Shown: positions 52,873 through 61,890 of the stretch, in pieces
How positions within the stretch are numbered: the first letter of the stretch is position 1
Layout of the letters: each line of letters starts with the position of its first letter
Assembly: GCA_965370555.1 (NCBI GenBank)
Contig: CBDUVB010000004.1
Coordinates: 31,682-95,681, forward strand
Direction of reading: 5' to 3'
Length of the DNA stretch: 64,000 bases
Origin: JAJOKK01 sp965370555
GTDB taxonomy: Bacteria; Bipolaricaulota; Bipolaricaulia; UBA7950; UBA9294
Translations under genes and position numbers: made by a program
The notes under the pieces: generated by a model
Databases searched by the model: none
What the model was told of the DNA's origin: nothing
The model's input: only the letters and a program-made list of their open reading frames with translations

Positions 52873-53712
52873 ATGAGTAGTTCAGAAACACATGCGCAAA
52901 TACTGACGGATTTCGCTTGTCGAAACCGAGTTCAGTTAACTAGTCGCTTCTCAATACCTCTATACTACCAGCTTTACCGCGTTCTACAGAAACTGATTCT
53001 GGAGAGAGGGTTTCCCCCAGGTGATCGGTTCCCTCCCGAGGAGGTAGTTGCTCTGTGCTTTGGAATCAGTCGTCCAACTGCAAACAAGGCAATTCAAGAA
53101 CTTGTCGATCAGGGTTGGCTTGTGCGCAAGCGGGGACGGGGAACCTTTGTGACGCAGAAGCCGTCAGTTGAGTTGACGCTACTGCAGGACAGTCTTAGCT
53201 TAACAGAACAGTTCTGGCCTTCATCGCAGCTTAAGAGCAGATTAGTCAAGTGCAAACGTATCCCTGCCACCTCAGAACTCTCCCGCACAATGCGAATGGC
53301 TGCAGAGAAAGAGGTTCTATACCTCCGTCGGGTACGATTCGTCAATGATCGGCCGATCATGGTATGCGATTCGTACCTGCCAGCAGAACGGTTCCCTCAT
53401 CTCGGCGAAGAGCCATTCATTCGGGGAAGCTTGTATGCCACTCTTGAGGAGCGCTACGGGTGTTCGGTTATGGAGTCGGACCGGCATGTGGAAGCCGCAG
53501 AGATCGTAGAGCATGAGATTGCGGAACTGCTGGAGACTTCCTTATTCAGCCCGATTCTGTTACTGAAAGGGCTCACTTTTACTAAAGAGAATGCTGTTAT
53601 TGAATACATGGTCTCTCATATTGGAGAGGGAGTTTCGTTCAAAAGCACCGTATCACGTGCATCTGATGTCTCTACTGTGAGCAATCCAACGAAATCACGG
53701 CAAGGAGAATAA
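52873..53712 (+). CDS. GntR-family transcription regulator with UTRA domain (plus-strand copy)
   Basis: 279 residues from the ATG at 52873, chosen because the promoter at 52810-52838 lies downstream of the longer start codons and GAGG is seven bases upstream. Winged helix: FPPEEVVALCFGISRPTANKAIQELVDQGW and KRGRGTFV. UTRA part: VLYLRRVRFVNDRPIMVCDSY. It is similar over its full length to the regulator at 51734-52543. It heads locus IV, followed after two bases by a kinase gene, so it probably controls that operon and possibly other loci. Confidence 0.88.
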   Translation: MSSSETHAQILTDFACRNRVQLTSRFSIPLYYQLYRVLQKLILERGFPPGDRFPPEEVVALCFGISRPTANKAIQELVDQGWLVRKRGRGTFVTQKPSVELTLLQDSLSLTEQFWPSSQLKSRLVKCKRIPATSELSRTMRMAAEKEVLYLRRVRFVNDRPIMVCDSYLPAERFPHLGEEPFIRGSLYATLEERYGCSVMESDRHVEAAEIVEHEIAELLETSLFSPILLLKGLTFTKENAVIEYMVSHIGEGVSFKSTVSRASDVSTVSNPTKSRQGE

Positions 53713-53714
53713 CG

Positions 53715-55268
53715 TTGACGAAGGACGTGATACTGGCTCATGATTTCGGCACAACGGGGGACAAAGCCTCGCTTTTCGATTCTTCCGGCCGGTTGTTAGC
53801 CAGTCGTTATTACGCTTATGACACTTACTATCCTCATCCAGGTTGGTCCGAGCAAGACCCAAACGATTGGAAGCGTGCGTTTGTTGAGTCCACAAAAAGC
53901 GTACTTACCTCAGCTAGTATTCGCTCGGAGCAGATCGCGGCGATCTCGTTCAGTGGGCACATGCTGGGATGCATTCCCATCGATCGGCAAGGGAACGTGC
54001 TGCGAAAGACCGTCTTTCTTTGGGCGGATTATCGTAGTCAACAGCAAGCTGAGTTCATTCGGGAAGTGGTGGGATGGGAGAGATTCTACAAAACAACCGG
54101 CGGAGGGCTCGAACTCGCCCTCTATCCAGCGGCGAAGATCCTTTGGCTGAAAAAGCACGAACCCAAGCTGTACACCAAGACCTACAAATTCATCGGTACG
54201 AAGGACTTGATCGTCCATTGGTTGACGGGACGCATCTCCACGGACTTCTCCGACGCTTCAAACACGGGGCTATTCGATATTCATAGCAGGCACTGGGCAA
54301 GTGATCTGATTCGCGCGCTCGGGATTGAGGAAGAAAAACTGCCTGAGGACATTCTTCCCAGCACCACAATCGTCGGAGAAGTCTGTGCAGAAGCGAGTCG
54401 CGAAACCGGTCTTGCTCAAGGGACCCCGGTCGTACTGGGTGGAGGAGACGTTCCTTGTGCCGCAGTGGGAGCGGGAGTTATCACGGAGAATTCCATCTAC
54501 AACAACATCGGCTCAGCATCATGGGTCGCAGTGGCAACAAGGAAACCGATCTTTGACCTTAAGATGCGCCCCTTCACTCTCTGCCATTTAGTCCCGAATA
54601 TGTACGTGACACAGCTAGCAACCTATTCCGCCGGCGTTGTCTATTCCTGGTTCAGAGATCAGATATGTCAAACTGAAGCCTCTCGTGCGGAGGAGCTTGG
54701 TAGCAGTCCATTCGCGCTCATGGACAAGGCGGCAGCTCAATCGGAGCCTGGTGCCCATGGCCTTCTCTTTCTCCCGCACATGAGACCGGGTGGAGCTCCG
54801 TTTCACGATCTGGATGCTCGGGGCGCTCTGTTCGGACTAGAGCTCAGTCATACGCGAGCCGATGTCATTCGAGCTGTATTGGAAGGGATTACTGTCAACA
54901 TCTGTCTGCTCTGCAGAGCCCTGGAACAGCAGATAGGTACCGAGTTCTCAGAGATTCGCATGATCGGCGGTGGCGCAAAGAGTTCTCTCTGGCGCAGCAT
55001 CGCCGCGAGCATTCTCAACAAGGATGTGTTGAGTCTATCCGCTCAGCAGGAAGCAAATTCACTTGGAGCCGCGATGACAGCCTGTGTTGGAATCGGTATC
55101 TTCGATCAGTTCGACGATGCCGCACGGGAATTCATCCGTGTTAATGGGACAAGCTCGCCGGATGAGAAATCCACAAAAGCATATGAACGCCTCATCGCGC
55201 TGTTTCGAGACGCTTATCACCATGCGTCAAGCGTGCATGATTTACTCAAACAGTCTGATGCAGTCTGA
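53715..55268 (+). CDS. FGGY-family carbohydrate kinase, xylulokinase-like (locus IV)
   Basis: 517 residues. The start is a TTG with AAGGAG seven bases upstream and the GntR stop just before. Phosphate-1 loop AHDFGTTGDKASLFD; substrate region AISFSGHMLGCIPID; adenosine region IRMIGGGAKSSLWRSIAASIL; SLGAAMTACVG near the end. It is closest in motif detail to the kinase at 19267-20799. It probably phosphorylates the sugar brought in by the locus IV importer. Confidence 0.87.
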   Translation: MTKDVILAHDFGTTGDKASLFDSSGRLLASRYYAYDTYYPHPGWSEQDPNDWKRAFVESTKSVLTSASIRSEQIAAISFSGHMLGCIPIDRQGNVLRKTVFLWADYRSQQQAEFIREVVGWERFYKTTGGGLELALYPAAKILWLKKHEPKLYTKTYKFIGTKDLIVHWLTGRISTDFSDASNTGLFDIHSRHWASDLIRALGIEEEKLPEDILPSTTIVGEVCAEASRETGLAQGTPVVLGGGDVPCAAVGAGVITENSIYNNIGSASWVAVATRKPIFDLKMRPFTLCHLVPNMYVTQLATYSAGVVYSWFRDQICQTEASRAEELGSSPFALMDKAAAQSEPGAHGLLFLPHMRPGGAPFHDLDARGALFGLELSHTRADVIRAVLEGITVNICLLCRALEQQIGTEFSEIRMIGGGAKSSLWRSIAASILNKDVLSLSAQQEANSLGAAMTACVGIGIFDQFDDAAREFIRVNGTSSPDEKSTKAYERLIALFRDAYHHASSVHDLLKQSDAV

Positions 55269-55400
55269 GATAAACACGAAGGTAAAGCAAGACGCCTCTA
55301 CCACGGCAACGGCATATGCAAAAGGGGGTGATCGGTAAAGGAAACAAGCTGGAGAAGGAAGTGAGACCAGAGGGAGCAAGTACTATTTAGGAGGTGCAAG

Positions 55401-56375
55401 ATGCTCAGAAGACTTAGTTTTGTGGGAATCGGCCTACTTATCATCCTCATCGGATTGGTGCCGCTGGCCGCTTTTGCCGCAGAGAGAACAATCGGAGTTG
55501 GGGCGCAAGGCCTCTCCAGCCCAGTGCCTAGCCGGATGGCCAATGAATGGAAACGAGTAGGCGAAGCTAACGATTGGAAGATACTGACCGTGGACGGGGG
55601 CGGTGACATGCAGAAGGTTATCGATGCTGCACTGATCTGGGTCCAGATGGGAGTCGACGCCATCCACATCTTCTTCCCTCCCGCTGGCTCCATCAGCGAG
55701 CTAGCAGAGGCATGCGAAGCGGCTGGTATTCCACTCATCACGACAGGATACGGTTGTGGACAAGGACAAACCCTCGACGTGGGAATGAGTGACTTTGAGG
55801 GTGGAGTCAAGATGACCCAGTGGTTATTCGATACCCTTGGTCGGAAAGGGGAAATCGCTGTACTGCACTGGGACCAGGTCCCTTGTCCTCGTCAGCGGTA
55901 TGGTATGTTAGAAGCGATGCTCCCTGAGTACCCGGACATAGGAGTTGCGGCTAGCCACGTCGCCAAATTCCCTGGTGCTGGTGAGAGTTGCCGCGCCGCT
56001 ATGGAGAACATCCTGCTAGCCCACCCCGAGATCGATGGAGTATGGGGTGCGTGGGATGAACTGACGATGGGCGCTGTTCAGGCGATCATCGCCGAGGGCA
56101 GGGATGACATCGTGTGCGTTGGCATCGATGGAAACTTATCCACCTTTGATGCGATCCGTAGTGGTGGACCATTCAAGATGACCATCGCCCCTGACTGGGA
56201 ACAAGGAGTGACCTTGGCTGCGACGGAGTTACAGGAGCGCCTCTGGCAAGGGTTGCTACCTGCGCAACAGCAGTTCTATATAGATATACCGATCGTCACT
56301 GCATACAACTGTCCCCCCGCTGGTTGGTACTACAGCGAGTGGGTGGGAGCCGGCATGCCGGACGAGCCGAAGTAA
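55401..56375 (+). CDS. Periplasmic sugar-binding protein (locus IV)
   Basis: 324 residues. Signal peptide LSFVGIGLLIILIGLVPLAA, cleavage after AFA. The mature protein is a type 1 binding fold (TIGVGAQGLSSPVPSRMANEW; GVDAIHIFFPPAG; VGMSDFEGGVKMTQW; VCVGIDGNLSTFDAI). TAGGAGGTG precedes the ATG. It is followed by a perfect hairpin, then the ATPase gene. Confidence 0.87.
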   Translation: MLRRLSFVGIGLLIILIGLVPLAAFAAERTIGVGAQGLSSPVPSRMANEWKRVGEANDWKILTVDGGGDMQKVIDAALIWVQMGVDAIHIFFPPAGSISELAEACEAAGIPLITTGYGCGQGQTLDVGMSDFEGGVKMTQWLFDTLGRKGEIAVLHWDQVPCPRQRYGMLEAMLPEYPDIGVAASHVAKFPGAGESCRAAMENILLAHPEIDGVWGAWDELTMGAVQAIIAEGRDDIVCVGIDGNLSTFDAIRSGGPFKMTIAPDWEQGVTLAATELQERLWQGLLPAQQQFYIDIPIVTAYNCPPAGWYYSEWVGAGMPDEPK

Positions 56376-56384
56376 ACCAATGCG

Positions 56385-56420
56385 TTGGAAAGGGGCTTTA
56401 CCCAATAGCAAAGCCCCTTT
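56385..56420 (+). terminator. Hairpin after the locus IV binding-protein gene
   Basis: A perfect 13-bp stem (GGAAAGGGGCTTT at 56385-56397 with 56408-56420) ten bases after the stop. No T run follows, so a partial terminator or message-stabilising element. Confidence 0.7.
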
Positions 56421-56450
56421 CCGTATGTTCCCGACAGCCGAATAAGTAGA

Positions 56451-58001
56451 ATGGACCAACCGATTAGCCCACGAGACCCAATAATGAACAAGCTGGTCAT
56501 AGATCTACGTAGTATCACCAAGACATTTCCTGGCACCGTTGCTTTACAGGACGTCGACTTCGATCTACGAATAGGTGAGATTCATGCCCTGGTGGGACAA
56601 AACGGTGCGGGAAAATCGACCTTGGTCAAGGTGCTGGCTGGAATCTATACGCGAGATAAAGGTGAGATCGTAATCGGTGGTAGCCCAATCGATCACCTTA
56701 CACCAAGACAATCCCACGATCTGGGAATGCGCTTCATACATCAAGAACTGAATCTCATCCCCCAGTTCAACGTAGCGGAGAACATCGTGCTGGGAGATCC
56801 CTATCCATTACGGGGAAAGACACGTTTCATCCGCTGGCAGGCGCTGAACGCTCATGTGCGCTCCCTTCTTGAAAATCTAGGAATCTCTATCGATCCGAGG
56901 CGATCCGTTCAAGAACTGACCGTGGCCGAACAGTGGATGGTCGCCATCGCGCGTGCGCTTTACTCCCGGGGGAAGATCCTAGTAATGGATGAGCCAACCT
57001 CATCTCTCACGCGCAAAGAGGTCCAGGAACTGTTTCACTTGGTCCGATCACTAGCCGCCAAAGGCACTTCCGTGATCTACATCTCCCACCGACTCGAGGA
57101 AGTGTTTGAGCTTGCGCAGCGGATCACCGTCCTCAAGGACGGGAGGAAGGTTGGAACATTCCCAGCCGCTGACGTAGACATTCGTAAGCTTGTCCAGTTG
57201 ATAGTTGGAGGGAAACCTCAGGATCTCTTCCCTGCTAAAGAACCCTGGGAGGGAGATCGTAAGACGGTTTTGAAGATCGAGAGATTAAGCACAGTTGACC
57301 AGCGGCTGCAAAACGTCACCCTCTCTATCAGAGAGGGCGAAGTCGTTGGCCTGACCGGTTTATTGGGAGCAGGACAGAGTGCCTTGGCCGACATCCTTTT
57401 CGGTACGAGTCGTGCACGATTCCAAGAGGGAAGTATCCAGGTTGACGGGAAACCATACACGCCTCGGTCGGCACACCACGCGATTACACGAGGTATCGCC
57501 CTGGTTCCGGAAGAACGACGAAGCCAAGGACTGGTCACTGAAATGAAGCTGTGGGAGAATATTATCCTTCCCAGTTTGGGGCGATTCGTCCTCGATCCCA
57601 TCTCGCGACTCATCCACTATCGCAAGAGTTTAGCAGAAACAAAACGACAGATGGCACTCCTGCGTATCCAAGCCACGAGCCCGCACCAACAGGTACGTTA
57701 CCTGAGCGGTGGGAACCAACAGAAGGTCGTACTAGCAAAATGGCTCTTAAGAACTCCTCGCTTGCTGATCCTGAACGAGCCTACAAGAGGAATCGATGTG
57801 TCGGCAAAAGCGGAGATATATCGACTCGTTCGGAAGCTGGCTGCTTCCGGGAACGCGATCTTCTTTATCTCGACGGAAGTCGAAGAACTGGCCGGAGTCT
57901 GTGACAGGGTGCTGGTCATGCGAAAAGGCTGTTTGGTCGCAGCGCTTGAGGACACGAACCTTACTCCGAGCAAGGTCATGGAGTACTGTTACGAGGGATG
58001 A
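56451..58001 (+). CDS. Sugar ABC importer ATPase with two nucleotide-binding domains (locus IV)
   Basis: 516 residues; the ATG 11 codons later at 56484 fits the family length better, but neither start has a strong ribosome-binding site. Domain 1: GQNGAGKSTL, with the signature region altered (LTVAEQWMVAIARAL) and ILVMDEPTS. Domain 2: GLLGAGQSALA, YLSGGNQQKV and LLILNEPTRGID, where the usual Walker B aspartate is asparagine. It energises the two permeases that follow. Confidence 0.86.
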   Translation: MDQPISPRDPIMNKLVIDLRSITKTFPGTVALQDVDFDLRIGEIHALVGQNGAGKSTLVKVLAGIYTRDKGEIVIGGSPIDHLTPRQSHDLGMRFIHQELNLIPQFNVAENIVLGDPYPLRGKTRFIRWQALNAHVRSLLENLGISIDPRRSVQELTVAEQWMVAIARALYSRGKILVMDEPTSSLTRKEVQELFHLVRSLAAKGTSVIYISHRLEEVFELAQRITVLKDGRKVGTFPAADVDIRKLVQLIVGGKPQDLFPAKEPWEGDRKTVLKIERLSTVDQRLQNVTLSIREGEVVGLTGLLGAGQSALADILFGTSRARFQEGSIQVDGKPYTPRSAHHAITRGIALVPEERRSQGLVTEMKLWENIILPSLGRFVLDPISRLIHYRKSLAETKRQMALLRIQATSPHQQVRYLSGGNQQKVVLAKWLLRTPRLLILNEPTRGIDVSAKAEIYRLVRKLAASGNAIFFISTEVEELAGVCDRVLVMRKGCLVAALEDTNLTPSKVMEYCYEG

Positions 58002-58004
58002 ACG

Positions 58005-59009
58005 ATGCCACAACAACGCAAACTCCTAAACGCTCTTGACACCAAGGCAGTGTGGATCACGTTAGGTCGCTTCGGTACGCTGATCGGCTTGTTTCTCCTT
58101 GTTGCCGTATTCACGGCTCTCAAACCAGCCATCTTTCCAAACCCACGCAATCTTCTGAATATCCTGAATCAGATCTCGCTGCTTGGAATCTGCTCTGCAG
58201 GGCTGACGATCTGCCTGGTAATGAACGAGTTTGATCTCTCTATCGGCGCGATCGCCACACTGGGGGCAGTGTTGACTGCTGGCTTTCTCCCGCATATGCA
58301 TACTGCGGTCGCAGTGCCCATTGTCCTTCTGATCTGCACTGGGATCGGCGCGGCAAATGGACTGGTCGTCGCCACCTTAGGTGTCTCCTCGTTCATGGCA
58401 ACTCTGGGGAGCATGACAATCCTCACCGGATTCAGTTACTGGTACACAAGCGGCAGCGGATCGATCCTGTATAGTGGTATCCCAGAGGGATTTCTGGTAA
58501 TTGGCAAAGGAACCTTCTTTCACATCCCGTACCTTGTCTTTTTTATGGTAGTTGTCCTATGTCTGCTGCACCTTTTCCTCAATCACACCTCCACCGGAAG
58601 GTACATGTATGCGGTGGGGGGAAACCCGGAAGCGGCACGTTTTGGGGGCATCCCCATCCGTAAGCTCAAGATCCTCGGATTTATGACATCCGGTTTTCTT
58701 GCCGGACTGACCGGGGTGCTCCTAGTTGCCCGTTTAGGATTGGCTGAACCAACCATCGGAGACCGCTTCCTATTCGACGCGTTCACAGCGGTTTTCCTCG
58801 GAGCAGCATCGCTCAAGATAGGGCAGTTTCATATCCTCGGTACATTGATTGGGGTTCTCATCATGGGAACGCTTTTTAACGGATTCACTCTGCTCGACGT
58901 GCCTTACCATCTACAGTTAGTGGCTCAGGGGGCTATCTTGATTGCAGCCGTAACAGCTGCGGGCTTATGGAAAGGGTTCTCCAGGCAGAAAGGACAACGT
59001 GTGGACTAG
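58005..59009 (+). CDS. RbsC-type sugar ABC permease, first of two (locus IV)
   Basis: 334 residues with about ten membrane segments. Motifs NEFDLSIGAIATLGA and FLGAASLKIGQFHILGTLIG. It begins three bases after the ATPase stop. It is similar over its length to the following permease, sharing for example YxxGS-SILYSGIP-type and GGNPEAARFGGI segments. Confidence 0.87.
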   Translation: MPQQRKLLNALDTKAVWITLGRFGTLIGLFLLVAVFTALKPAIFPNPRNLLNILNQISLLGICSAGLTICLVMNEFDLSIGAIATLGAVLTAGFLPHMHTAVAVPIVLLICTGIGAANGLVVATLGVSSFMATLGSMTILTGFSYWYTSGSGSILYSGIPEGFLVIGKGTFFHIPYLVFFMVVVLCLLHLFLNHTSTGRYMYAVGGNPEAARFGGIPIRKLKILGFMTSGFLAGLTGVLLVARLGLAEPTIGDRFLFDAFTAVFLGAASLKIGQFHILGTLIGVLIMGTLFNGFTLLDVPYHLQLVAQGAILIAAVTAAGLWKGFSRQKGQRVD

Positions 59010-59045
59010 GGGACCGGGGGCCAAGATAGCAATAGGAGGATAGGC

Positions 59046-60026
59046 TTGATAGAGAGTCATCAGAAGCGGATCACAAGCTCCTGCAAGATAGCACAACGAA
59101 TGAATCCTATCTTGAGACGGTATGGGGTCATCACCGTTTTACTCTTGCTATTCACGGTCTTTTCTATCCTACGCCCAGGGATCTTCCCTTCAGTAGGGAA
59201 CCTCATCGCGATCTTCAAACAGATTGCGCTTCTGGGCATAATCTCAACAGGACTGACTGTTTGCTTGATCTTGGGCGATTTCGACCTCTCTATTGCCGCC
59301 GTGGCGACTTGGAGCGGGGTTCTTGTGGCTTCATTGCTCCCCCTCGTCAATATGTGGGTAGCTATAGTGGCCGTCCTATCAATGGCAGTCGGTGTCGGAC
59401 TTGTCAATGGGTTCTTCTCAGCCGTAGTGGGAATTTCTCCCTTTATCGTTACACTGGCCATGCAAACCATGCTCCGGGGCCTCACCTTATGGTACACAGG
59501 CGGTTATTCCCTTTACTCGGGCATTCCGCGAGCCTTTGTAAATCTAGCACGCGGAACCTTCCTCAGAGTCCCCTATCTCGTGTACTACATGCTTTTCATC
59601 TTTTTAGTCTTCTATGTTGTCATCAACCATTCCTCATTCGGAAAGAAGGTGTACGCCGTAGGGGGGAACCCAATTGCTTCTCGATACTCAGGCATCAGTG
59701 CCGTACGAACACGCTTGCTGGGGTTCATGATCTCATCCGTCCTTGCCTCATTGGCCGGAATACTTCTTGCCGCACGCCTTTCCTCAGGACAACCACGGGC
59801 AGGTGAAGGTCTTCTACTCAACGCCTTTGCTGCCGTCTTTCTCGGGGCCGCCACGTTTCATGGAGGACGATTTCACGTTGCCGGGACATTAGTTGGGGTC
59901 TTGTTCATCGGAGTTTTGAATAATGGTCTGATTATCTTAGGGATCCCGTTCTACCTTCAGTACGTCATCCAAGGTGCTGTCCTGGTTCTGGCGATTGCTG
60001 TTTCCCGTGTCGCACGAAGAACCTGA
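59046..60026 (+). CDS. RbsC-type sugar ABC permease, second of two (locus IV)
   Basis: 326 residues. The start is TTG with AGGAGGA five bases upstream; an ATG at 59100 is the alternative. Motifs GDFDLSIAAVATWSG and FLGAATFHGGRFHVAGTLVG. Two different permease genes with a single ATPase and binding protein suggest a heterodimeric channel, whereas the other three importers have one permease gene each. Confidence 0.85.
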   Translation: MIESHQKRITSSCKIAQRMNPILRRYGVITVLLLLFTVFSILRPGIFPSVGNLIAIFKQIALLGIISTGLTVCLILGDFDLSIAAVATWSGVLVASLLPLVNMWVAIVAVLSMAVGVGLVNGFFSAVVGISPFIVTLAMQTMLRGLTLWYTGGYSLYSGIPRAFVNLARGTFLRVPYLVYYMLFIFLVFYVVINHSSFGKKVYAVGGNPIASRYSGISAVRTRLLGFMISSVLASLAGILLAARLSSGQPRAGEGLLLNAFAAVFLGAATFHGGRFHVAGTLVGVLFIGVLNNGLIILGIPFYLQYVIQGAVLVLAIAVSRVARRT

Positions 60027-60089
60027 GCACATCGCCGATCATAGCGTGAGAACGTGAGCGCCCCTGTCGCACCTCGCTCGCGTTGACGG

Positions 60090-60118
60090 TTTCAATCCCT
60101 GTTGTGAGGGACTACAAT
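60090..60118 (+). promoter_or_regulatory. Promoter of the phosphodiesterase gene, giving a leaderless message
   Basis: TTTCAA (60090-60095), 17 bases, TACAAT (60113-60118). The -10 box ends eight bases before the ATG at 60127, and no ribosome-binding site is present. Confidence 0.5.
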
Positions 60119-60126
60119 GACGGGCT

Positions 60127-61416
60127 ATGACAAGATCAGACGATATCGAACGAGAGATCCGCTCCCATACTCTCCCTGGCCTTCCAGAGGGGCTTATTGT
60201 TCCGGATTACAACGGGTATTCCATCTGTGGTGTGCCGCGATTCATCCGTGCTCTCTTCGGAGATAGCGTCGATCGCGCAGAGGCGTTCGCACCCCTCCTC
60301 CCTGACCTTTTACCGGATCGGGTCGTCTTCCTCCTCCTCGATGGGATGGGATACCTTCACTTGAACCGGCTCCGCGCCTCCTTCCCCGATCTCTTCCTTA
60401 ACCGGTTGATCGATAGCGGAAGATTCGTCCCACTCACTTCAACCCTCCCCGCGACCACTGCCACCGCGCTCGCCAGCTACAACACCGGCCTCACACCGCA
60501 AGAGCACGGGATGCTCGGCTACCGACTCTACCTGAAGGAGACCTCCGCGATCACCAACATGGTCCGCCTATCCCTTCTGGGGAATGGCCAAGGGGATTCC
60601 GCACTCGCTGCGGGGATCGATCTCAAGACCTTCCTCGGGGAGATGACACTGTACGATCACTTGGCGCAGCTGGGCGTACAAGCGCACATCCTGCTGAGTA
60701 AGTACATCGCCACAAGCGGGCTGTCGCGGCTTATCTACGACGGGGATGCGCAATCGCACCCGGTCGTGAATTTCTCGGACATGCTCGTCACCACCCGCCA
60801 TATCCTCCAGGAGACAAGCGGAAAGACCTTTCTCAGCCTGTACTGGGGAGGAACCGATGCCATCGCCCACACCCATGGGCCGCAGAGCGAGGCGTTCACC
60901 GCCGAGCTGCGTTCGATCGATGCCGCGCTCGAACGTGAGCTTGCCGGGAGAATCGATGACACTCTACTCCTGATCAGCGCCGATCACGGATTCGTCGCCA
61001 TGGAGGAATCCGATTACATCATGATTCCTGACTACCCGGAGCTCGCCCGAAACCTCCTCCTGCCACCGGTAGGAGACACGCGTGCCGCCTACCTGTTTGT
61101 AAGGGAGGGGAAGAGAAAAGAAGTCAAGGAGTTTATCACCGAGCGCTTTGGCGAAGATCTTCTATGTCTGGATTCACACGAGGCCCTTGAAGCGGGGCTC
61201 TTTGGACTAGGGAAAATCAAACCGGAGGTTCCCGATAGGATCGGAGATCTCCTCGTCATTTCCACTGGGAGTCGAGCCCTCTATTACCCGTACAAGGATA
61301 GCGCCAAACTGAAGGGAATGCATGGTGGGCTGACCCCACAGGAGATGCTAGTTCCGTTCATCATGAGCCGGTTATCAGAGGAATCCGGTTCTTGCTGCTC
61401 CGGGCGAGAAGTTTGA
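60127..61416 (+). CDS. Type I phosphodiesterase / nucleotide pyrophosphatase, alkaline phosphatase superfamily
   Basis: 429 residues, no signal peptide. Metal and nucleophile motifs: FLLLDGMGYLHL (first metal aspartate), STLPATTATALASYNTG (threonine nucleophile), GGTDAIAHTHGP and ISADHGFV. It cleaves phosphodiester or pyrophosphate bonds of a small molecule; the substrate is unknown. The gene has no Shine-Dalgarno sequence and a promoter very close to the ATG. It appears to be a single-gene unit after the sugar island. Confidence 0.83.
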   Translation: MTRSDDIEREIRSHTLPGLPEGLIVPDYNGYSICGVPRFIRALFGDSVDRAEAFAPLLPDLLPDRVVFLLLDGMGYLHLNRLRASFPDLFLNRLIDSGRFVPLTSTLPATTATALASYNTGLTPQEHGMLGYRLYLKETSAITNMVRLSLLGNGQGDSALAAGIDLKTFLGEMTLYDHLAQLGVQAHILLSKYIATSGLSRLIYDGDAQSHPVVNFSDMLVTTRHILQETSGKTFLSLYWGGTDAIAHTHGPQSEAFTAELRSIDAALERELAGRIDDTLLLISADHGFVAMEESDYIMIPDYPELARNLLLPPVGDTRAAYLFVREGKRKEVKEFITERFGEDLLCLDSHEALEAGLFGLGKIKPEVPDRIGDLLVISTGSRALYYPYKDSAKLKGMHGGLTPQEMLVPFIMSRLSEESGSCCSGREV

Positions 61417-61438
61417 TCCTGATCGCTTTTTTGCTATA

Positions 61439-61451
61439 AGGAAGCCAGGAA
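61439..61451. repeat. Left terminal inverted repeat of the GxxExxY cassette
   Basis: AGGAAGCCAGGAA is the exact reverse complement of 61866-61878. The two flank the GxxExxY gene, the right copy forming its last codons. Confidence 0.6.
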
Positions 61452-61475
61452 TCCATGAAAAATATAAGGTGAAGA

Positions 61476-61883
61476 ATGGTATTGCAATATGAAGAATTGA
61501 CTTCAAGAGTAATCGCAGCCGCCATCGAGGTACATCGACGACTGGGCCCTGGTTTTATTGAATCCATATACGAACACGCTCTTGTCGTGGAGTTACACAA
61601 GCGGGGATTGAAGGTAGAAGAGCAGGTTGAAGTACCTATAGAGTATGAAGGAGTAGAAGTGGGGCGGCACCGGCTCGATCTGCTTGTTGAAGAAACGATC
61701 GTGGTAGAACTGAAAGCGATCAAGAATCTGGATAATATTCACTTTGCCATTGTAAAGTCGTATCTAAGAGCAGTTGGGAAGGAGCACGGATTGCTGTTGA
61801 ATTTTGCCAAGCCCACTCTGGAGGTAAAAAGGGTGATATGTCGGAAAGCTGGAATTCTTCCTGGGTTCCTGGCTTCCTCATAA
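61476..61883 (+). CDS. GxxExxY protein
   Basis: 135 residues with the name-giving GFIESIY motif (in GPGFIESIYEHAL) and a PD-(D/E)xK-like core (HRLDLLVEETIVVELKAI). Members are widespread with unknown function and often occur in many copies per genome. AAGGTGA lies close to the ATG. The gene is flanked by 13-bp perfect inverted repeats, and a decayed copy of its 3' end is present at 14321-14416, which together hint at mobility. Confidence 0.82.
   Translation: MVLQYEELTSRVIAAAIEVHRRLGPGFIESIYEHALVVELHKRGLKVEEQVEVPIEYEGVEVGRHRLDLLVEETIVVELKAIKNLDNIHFAIVKSYLRAVGKEHGLLLNFAKPTLEVKRVICRKAGILPGFLASS
61866..61878. repeat. Right terminal inverted repeat of the GxxExxY cassette
   Basis: TTCCTGGCTTCCT, exact reverse complement of 61439-61451. 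Confidence 0.6.
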
Positions 61884-61890
61884 TTTTAAA

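Noticed and set aside
60089..60122. GTTTCAATCCCT...AGGGACTACAAT, resembling a CRISPR repeat
   Set aside because: It occurs once only, with no spacer-repeat periodicity and no cas genes. It is better explained by a promoter next to the gene at 60127.
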